Source of the DNA: Xenococcaceae cyanobacterium MO_188.B32
GTDB taxonomy: Bacteria; Cyanobacteriota; Cyanobacteriia; Cyanobacteriales; Xenococcaceae
NCBI GenBank assembly: GCA_030065635.1
Contig: JASJDJ010000003.1
Location: 62,001-126,000 of the forward strand
Length of the DNA stretch: 64,000 nucleotides
Direction of reading: 5' to 3'
Position numbers and translations under genes: made by a program. Numbering within the stretch: the first letter of the stretch is position 1; the number at the start of each line of letters is the position of its first letter. Under the pieces are notes generated by a model that was not told the origin of the DNA, ran no database searches, and saw nothing but the letters and a program-made list of their open reading frames with translations. Positions 34,508 to 42,000 of this stretch are shown in pieces.

Positions 34508-35413
34508 TTATCCTCCTAATGGTTGCACTGTACCTTCCAATCGATCGAATCGTTTCTGAATATTCTCTGGCTGTACTGTACCTACCCGAGATAATAATAC
34601 TGCACCAAAGCCAAACAGATTGAGCATTAAAATAATTAATCCTCCAGCAATAGGAATGAGGCTAATTACAATGAGGATAAGCATCCCCACTAAGAAGGGA
34701 ATAAAAGCAGTTTCTCTGTGGGAAAAGATTTTTTTGCCAATCCATAAACCTGTAGCGATGGCACCGAGCAAACCAGCCACAGCAAAGGCTAAATTAACAA
34801 TGGGAATTAGTAAAAAGCCGAATACACTACCTGCAAACAGAGCAATAAACAGCGTAATACTGACAATCCCTCCTAAACCCCACATGGCACTTTTAAATGG
34901 ATGTTGGTGCATAGTTGCAGTAATACTTTGAATATGTCCTGGAAGTAGTAAGAGTAAAAATACACCAAAAGCAAAAACAACGATGAGAGAGATTAAAGAG
35001 AATAAGGCATTGGTTAAATAAAGAGTGCCAAACAATCCAAAGCGATCGAATAGTACTTTGGCATTGCTAAACATAGCTACTTCACTACCATCAACTATTG
35101 CACCTTCTTCTCTAACGATCTGTCCGCCAATAGCTACAGCATCGCCATTAACGCGAGCATTAGGCTTTAAAATTACATCACCGCCAATAGCTACAGCATC
35201 GTTGGTAACTTGCCCCTCGTTGAGAATTGTTACCGAACCACCAATAGCTACGGCATCAGTCAGGACTTGTTGTTCGGGGACTATCACATCAGTACCCATT
35301 CTAAAAATTGTGATATCACTTTCATTGTTGGCAACAGCAACGCCACTTATCACAATTACCAGAAAAGCTCCTAGAAAAACTAAAATTAATCGTTTTATTT
35401 TGTGCCAATTCAT
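34508..35413 (-). CDS. Membrane protein with DAVAIGG repeats (polymer-forming-like)
   Basis: This 301-residue protein has a signal-anchor or signal peptide (~9-28). A periplasmic/luminal block of four repeats with spacing ~20 residues follows (TDAVAIGG, NDAVAIGG, GDAVAIGG and a degenerate fourth), resembling the short beta-helix of bactofilin/polymer-forming proteins. Then come four to five transmembrane helices (~133-275) and a short polar tail. A GGAG ribosome-binding site precedes the ATG. Regulatory element C lies ~196 nt upstream on the same strand. I recognise the repeat type but not a defined function; an envelope scaffold or stress membrane protein is plausible. Confidence 0.8.
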   Translation of the reverse strand: MNWHKIKRLILVFLGAFLVIVISGVAVANNESDITIFRMGTDVIVPEQQVLTDAVAIGGSVTILNEGQVTNDAVAIGGDVILKPNARVNGDAVAIGGQIVREEGAIVDGSEVAMFSNAKVLFDRFGLFGTLYLTNALFSLISLIVVFAFGVFLLLLLPGHIQSITATMHQHPFKSAMWGLGGIVSITLFIALFAGSVFGFLLIPIVNLAFAVAGLLGAIATGLWIGKKIFSHRETAFIPFLVGMLILIVISLIPIAGGLIILMLNLFGFGAVLLSRVGTVQPENIQKRFDRLEGTVQPLGG

Positions 35414-35608
35414 TTTATAATTCTCCTTTAATAACCGCTTTTTTAATCTGCCAAGGGTCTAAGGTTAGTTAAGATATAGGGTCTCCTCCTCACAATTCAT
35501 TAGAAAATAGGGAAATAACGTTTAAAGCGATCGCCCTATTAGAAATAACCCCTTTTTTATCCGTCAGAATAGTTTTGTAGTGTTACTGCTCTGAGTTTAC
35601 TTTGAGGT

Positions 35609-35638
35609 TAGGTCAAAAATCTGAGGAATTTGTGAAGG
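35609..35638 (-). promoter_or_regulatory. Shared 30-nt element, copy C (before the DAVAIGG gene)
   Basis: On the minus strand it reads CTTCACAA, AT, TCCTCA and, ten bases on, CTAA, with spacing identical to copies A and B. It points toward the gene that starts at 35413. A CCTCAAA half-site follows directly. Confidence 0.65.
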
Positions 35639-35665
35639 AAAAAATTTACTTTTTTTGTACCTACT

Positions 35666-35860
35666 TTATGAGTTTTTTAGCTCTGTTTTACAGTTGATGG
35701 GCGATCGCTCTATTGCCCCTTCACAGTAACCCAAGTCATACATACTGGCAGCTTGAGGATCGTGTTCTGGAGTTTGTTTGGGTTTTTTCGCCCAAGCATC
35801 GGCTTTACCTCGATCGATCCAATCTTCGTCAGTCATTAAGGCATTAGATACTTTATTCAT
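35666..35860 (-). CDS. Small conserved-type protein, function unknown
   Basis: This 64-residue soluble protein is counted from the ATG at 35860, with AGAGG nine nt upstream; an ATG two codons earlier is too close to that site. It has an acidic/aromatic core (TDEDWIDRGKADAWAKKPKQ, then DPQAASMYDLGYCEGA) that looks like real protein and may be conserved among cyanobacteria. No domain is recognised. It is upstream of regulatory element C, on the same strand. Confidence 0.6.
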   Translation of the reverse strand: MNKVSNALMTDEDWIDRGKADAWAKKPKQTPEHDPQAASMYDLGYCEGAIERSPINCKTELKNS

Positions 35861-35969
35861 AATCATTTGCCTCTTATGGTGATTGCTCTTTATCTTTGTT
35901 GTATCAGTTTTTATCTTTGCCAGCAGCTAATTGCAATTAATCGATAAGATTTAGCAATTTGATAAAACA

Positions 35970-36026
35970 AGGGGCTGTCACCTGCGGAGATCCCAGGGGT
36001 TTATAAGTCCCGCATCAGAGTCACCC
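35970..36026. other. GC-rich block after the olefin synthase gene
   Basis: This is a short GC-rich island in AT-rich DNA, containing a GTCACC/GAGTCACCC direct repeat and a TGCGG...CCGCA pairing around a CCCAGGGG segment. It may be the 3' hairpin of the olefin synthase transcript or a small structured element. No coding potential is seen. Confidence 0.35.
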
Positions 36027-36034
36027 TAACTCCT

Positions 36035-39000
36035 CTAAGAAATTAATTTACTAGTCAAAGCCACCGCACTACTAATAATTTTCGCCAATCCAGAAGGAGT
36101 TTCCAACGGTAAATTATGCCCTCCAGATAAGACTACCTTTTGCGCTTTGGGCATGGCTGCTTGTTGTTCGGCTAAATCTTCATCGCGGTTAAGAATACTT
36201 TTATCTCCGTATACTAAGGTGATGGGGACTTTAATCTTTTTGAGTAAACCTAAATAGCGCGATCGCCCGATACCATTAAAACCAATTCCTGCCCTAGTTC
36301 GTAGTAAAGGTGCCCAACGCCATCTTACTCCGCCTTCACAGGGTTCGGTAATCCTTTGGGCGAGTAACATAGCCAGAGGCTTGGATATAGCAGGAGTACC
36401 TTGACGCAAACGTTCGGCTGCTGCTTCTACATCAGGAAAAACGGGATGTTTGGGAGGAGAAGCCAAATAGTCTAAATGGGTTGCTAATTGTTCGGCTGCA
36501 TTTTCTTCTTCTGCTTCTGTGGGTAAAATTGTCTCGACTAAAACCAGATTTTTCACCTTTTGCGGGCGAATGCTCGCAAAAATTGCTGCTACTACCGATC
36601 CGAGGGAATGTCCTACTAAAGTAAAGGCTCGATCGGCTAAAAAGTCGACGATCGCATCAATATCGGCTAAAAAGTCCATTAAATTGTATGAACCACCTTT
36701 ACCCACATGATCGCTACGTCCATGTCCCCGCAAATCTGGGGCAATTACTCGATAACCTTTTTGTGCCAGGCGAATAGCTACTTCTGACCACGCTGCCCCC
36801 TGTTCGAGGATACCATGGAGACAGAGGACTAAAGGCCCTTCTTCTGGTCCCCAAGCACAGAGATACAACCGTAAACCCCTAACAATTAGCAGTGTTTCTT
36901 CCATGGTGGTTTCGATCGAAGAAGCTAAAGTTATTGCTTCTTGGGGTAATTCGTAATTAAGCTGTCGGGCTATTCTTTGGGCAGTTATACCGAGTTGGGA
37001 GGGTAGTTTAATATCTCGCCAAGCTTCTCCTAATTGGGCATCAATCGTTTGATGGTTGAGAAAGTTAGGATCGCCTAAAGACATGGAAGTACTGTGAACT
37101 CCATCAGTCATGCGCTTGCCCTGATAGGGTTGTAAGACGGCTTCATCGAAAGGAATGGCTAAAAATTCACAGACTCTTTCCATTACTTGTCGTGGTTGAG
37201 TAACTAATTCTTCGTATTGAACCAGTAACAAGCGATCGCTATCTATTAGCTGTTGGAAATCGAGAATATTTTGATTGCTATTTGTCCAAATTGATTCTGC
37301 AAGTTGATAGGGATTAGAATTTTTTGCCCCAATTAACTTGTCCATCCGCATACGGGCAAAGGATTCTATCACCGCGTAGGGATGACGAACTAAATGGATA
37401 TATTTGGCATTGCTAAAAATTTCTTCTGCCCTTTCTAGGGTTTCTCTACTGCTGGCATAGGTAGGAGATTTATCTACTAACAAGCGATCGCCTGCTAGTT
37501 GCTGTAGCATCTGATAAACTTCTCGTACCGAGAGATTTTCTTTAACTATATTCTCTACTAACTCTTGACTTTCTTCGGCATCAATATTTTTCAATTCCAT
37601 AAATGCCCGTTGTAATCCTTCTCCTAAATGAGAAATACCTAATTTCTCTTGTCTTTGCTGCATATTCTCGAAAGGCAACAGGTGTAATTCTGGAGGGGAA
37701 GATAGGGCTGGATGCCCTGCTAGCATTACCCTTAAAAGAGTTGAACCAGAACGAGGGGAGGAGAGGATGAAGGCGATGGGGGTAGATGTAGGGGCAGGGG
37801 AAGCAGGGGAAGCAGGGGGGGCAGAGGAAGCAGGGGAGAATGATTGTTGGGTTCTGTCGTGAGTGGAGGTGAATTCTACTGCTAGGTATTTTGCCAGACT
37901 ATTTATTCTGGGACGTTCGTAGAATTCTCTGGGATACAGCATTAAGTTAAGATCGCCTTTGAGTCGATCGATTACTTCCATAACCATGATCGAATCTGCA
38001 CCAGTATCAAGCAGACTATCATTAACGGTAATGTTATCTTTTTCTATTTGTAAAACTCGTGCCGTAACTTCTTTTAGATATTCAATTAAATATTCTTCTC
38101 GTTTTTCAGATGAAATTGCTAATAATTCAGCAAATACATCTTTTTGAGGTTTATTTGTTTGTATAAATGCTGTTTCTTTTTCCTCAGTAATTAAATTAGC
38201 AAAATAATTAGCCTGACGTAAATAAGAAAACTGCTGTGCTATTTGATTCCAGTCTACGGATAAAACTCCTACTTGGGCAGGAATAGTTTGTGTGTCACTA
38301 GCAAGTAATTGCTCTAGTATTGCTAATCCCGATCGAGGTTCAATTAAATTAATTCCTTGACGGTTAACGCCCTTATCTACTGCCATACCCGTGTTTGCCC
38401 AAGGGCCCCAGTTTATACTTAAAGCAGGTAAACCCTGTGCTTGACGATAACGGGCGATCGCGTCTAACCCTGCGTTGGCTGCTGCATAGTTACTTTGTCC
38501 TGGTGAGCCTAACAGGGATGCAACAGAAGAGAAGAGAACAAAGAAATCTAAGGGTAAATCTACACTTAATTGATGTAAATTCCAAGCTCCTAAAACTTTG
38601 GGCGATATTACTTTACTAAATTTCTGCCAAGTTTGATTTTGTAAGAAACCATCATTGAGAATTCCCGCAGCGTGAATAATACCTTTAAGAGAAGTTTTGC
38701 ATTCTTCTATTACTTTGGCTATCTGTTGTGTATTGGTTACATCGGCTTGGGCGATAGTAATTTGTACGCCTTTTTCTTTCAGGCGATCGATAATTGTTTG
38801 GGCTTGTTTCGATGGTTCGCTTCTACCAACTAAAATTAAATGTTTTGCCGATTTCTCTGCCAACCACTGGGCTATTTGTAATCCTAATGCACCTAATCCA
38901 CCAGTAATTAGATAGCTACTATTAGGAGCGATATTTAATTGATTCTGATTAGATTTATCTAAGAATTTCTCTAAACGAGGAACATAAACTTTATCATCCC

Positions 39001-42000
39001 GTAAAGCCAAACGGTCTTCTTTATGCTTATTATTAATAAAGTTAATTAAATTACTAATTTCTTCTCGATTAGGATTATTACTAATATCAATTAGTCCGCC
39101 AAAATATTCGGGATGTTCTAAAGCAATTACTTGACCTAATCCCCAGAGTGAATTAGAGGCAATGCTATGTTGTCCCAGAGAATTATTAATTGCCTGATTT
39201 TCTCTAGTAACTAACCAAATAGGAGCATTTATATTTTGTTTAAATAGAGTTTGGACTAAGTGTAAAACACCAGCACAATTAATCGACCAATCTCGATCTA
39301 AATCTTCTGTAGTACTATTTAAACTCCAAAGATAAATTATTTGATGCAGACTATTAGCCGTAATTTCAGCTTCGGTAAATACTTTCTCAATATCTTCTGG
39401 TTGTAGATGATTAATACTCCAACTGCGATCGTCCAAAGACCGATACTCTTCTCCTCTATAAACTAGTAAGCAGGTGTTTCCTTGTTGTTCTAGTTTCCGA
39501 GCAATTTTGTCAGATACTCCTTGAGAATCAGCGAAAATCAAATAATTATTAGCATTTTTTGGGTTTGTTTCTGGCAATTTTTCAACTTGTTGTTGCCAAA
39601 TAATTTGATATAAATCGGGAACAAGATTGGCCTTACTATTACTATTACTTTCTAGAGATAATACTTTGTCAGTCTTTTCTAGCCAATAACTTTGTCTTTG
39701 GAAAGGATAGGTAGGTAAGGCTACTTTTTGCCTAGAATAATCCTTTTCTACATTATCCCAATTGATATCTATTCCCCGTACATATAAACTTGCCAAACTA
39801 GAGAATATTTGTTGCCAATCTTGTTTGCGAGGGCGTAAGCTAGGCAGCCATAATCCTTCTGTTTTTGGCAAACATTGACGGCCCATACCCAACAGAATTG
39901 GTTTAGACCCTATTTCTAAGAAAATATTATATTTCTGTTGTTCCAATAATTCCATACTAGAAGCAAATTGTACGGGGGCGATAATATGTTCTCCCCAATA
40001 TTCTGCTTTAGTTATTTCTTCTATTACTAGTTTTCCTGTCACATTAGAAACTATAGGAATTTGCGGAACAGAATAATTAATTTTCTCGGCAATTTGCTTG
40101 AATTCTGCCAGTATAGGCTGCATTAAAGGAGAATGAAAAGCATGAGAAACATTTAATTTTTTAGTCTTTATTTCTTGAGATTCTAGATTGTGAACGATTT
40201 GAGCTAAAGCTGTTTTATCCCCAGAGATAACAATACTTTGAGGACTATTAATAGCAGCAATAGATACTTTATTTTCCCAAGGCGCGATCGCTTTTGCTAC
40301 TATTTCTAACTCGGCAAAAACAGCAACCATTTCTCCTGTTTGAGGTAAAGCTTGCATTAGCCTTCCTCTTTCGGCAATTAGTTTTAGTCCATCCTCTAAA
40401 CTAAATATTCCTGCAATAGTTGCTGCGACATATTCCCCTACACTATGCCCCATGACTATATTGGGTTTAATGCCCCAAGATAACCACATTTGTGCCAGAG
40501 CATATTCTAAGGCAAAAATAGCTGGTTGAGTATGTTGGGTTTGGTGAAGGGCAGAGGAAGCAGGGGAAAAGATAATATTTTTTAAGGATACATCTAAATA
40601 GGGTTGCAATAGGCGATCGCATTCGTCTAAAGCTTGACGGAAAGTAGGTTGAGTTTGGTAAAGTCGATAACCCATGCCTACATACTGAGAACCTTGCCCT
40701 GTAAACAAAAATGCAGTCTTATTGCGTTTCTCTTTGGTAATTCGAGCGTAAAGTAAGTTGCTTTTTCCCCCATTTGGTTGAAAGTCAGCTAATTTTGTCT
40801 TTAACTCTTTTGTCGATGCAGCAGCAACAGCCAAACGATAATCGAAGTGATTTCTTCCTGTATTAGCAGTAAAACAAATATCCGCCAGGGAAATATCTCG
40901 ATCGTCTGCTAGAAACTTAGTGTAATGCTTGGTTAGATCGATTAACGCCTGTTCATTCTTCGCCGACAGGGTTAATAAATGTAACGGGCGATCCTGTATG
41001 GGTGTTTCGTAATCCTGTAGGGGCAAACGGCCGTTTGCCCCTACAATATTCATATCATTCGCGGATACAATTACATGGGCATTTGTACCACCGAAACCAA
41101 AGGAACTAACTCCAGCCAATCTCGGTTTTTCTGATTCTTGCCAAGATTGTAACTTGGTAGGTATCTCAATAGGTGTATCTTCTAAATCGATATGAGAATT
41201 TAATTGACAAAAATGTAGATTAGGGGGAATGGCTTGATTTTGTAAACATAAAACCGTTTTAATTAAACCAGCAATTCCTGCTGCTGCTTCTAAATGCCCG
41301 ATATTGGTTTTTACCGAACCCAAATAACAAGATTGTTCTTTCTCTCTTCCCTGCATCAACACAGTTTTAAGAGAATTCACTTCAATCGGATCGCCCAAAG
41401 ATGTGCCCGTACCGTGCGCTTCGATATAGCTAATTCGATCGGGAGTTACTCGGGCATTAGCTAAAGCTTGACGAATTACTGCCTGTTGCGATAAGCCATT
41501 AGGGGCAGTTAAACCGTTGCTGCGTCCATCCTGATTAATTGCCGAACCTTTAATTACTGCTAAGATATTATCCTTGTCGGCGATCGCTTTATCCAAACGT
41601 TTGAGAATAACTACTCCACAACCTTCCCCCCGCACATAACCATCGGCATCCGCATCGAAGGTTTTACAACGACCATCTTTAGCCATCATTCCCGCTAAAG
41701 AGAAAGTTTGGGTTAATTCTGGGGATAACATGAGATTAACTCCCCCGACAATCGCGCGATCGCATTCTCCTTGTTTCAAACTCTGACAGGCCAAATGCAC
41801 TGCTACCAAAGAAGAAGAACAAGCCGTATCTACTGTTAAGGAAGGGCCTCTAAGATCGAGAAAATAAGAAAGACGATTTGCAGCAATACTGTGGGCGTTA
41901 CCCGTCCCCGCATAAGCATCTATGGGGATATCGTAATGGAGTCGAAGCTGAGAATAATCACTGCTACTAATGCCGATAAATACTCCTGTAGAACTTCCCG

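Noticed and set aside
34620-35420. Open frames on the + strand opposite the DAVAIGG gene
   Set aside because: They mirror the repeat structure of the real minus-strand gene, start without ribosome-binding sites and have unlikely composition.
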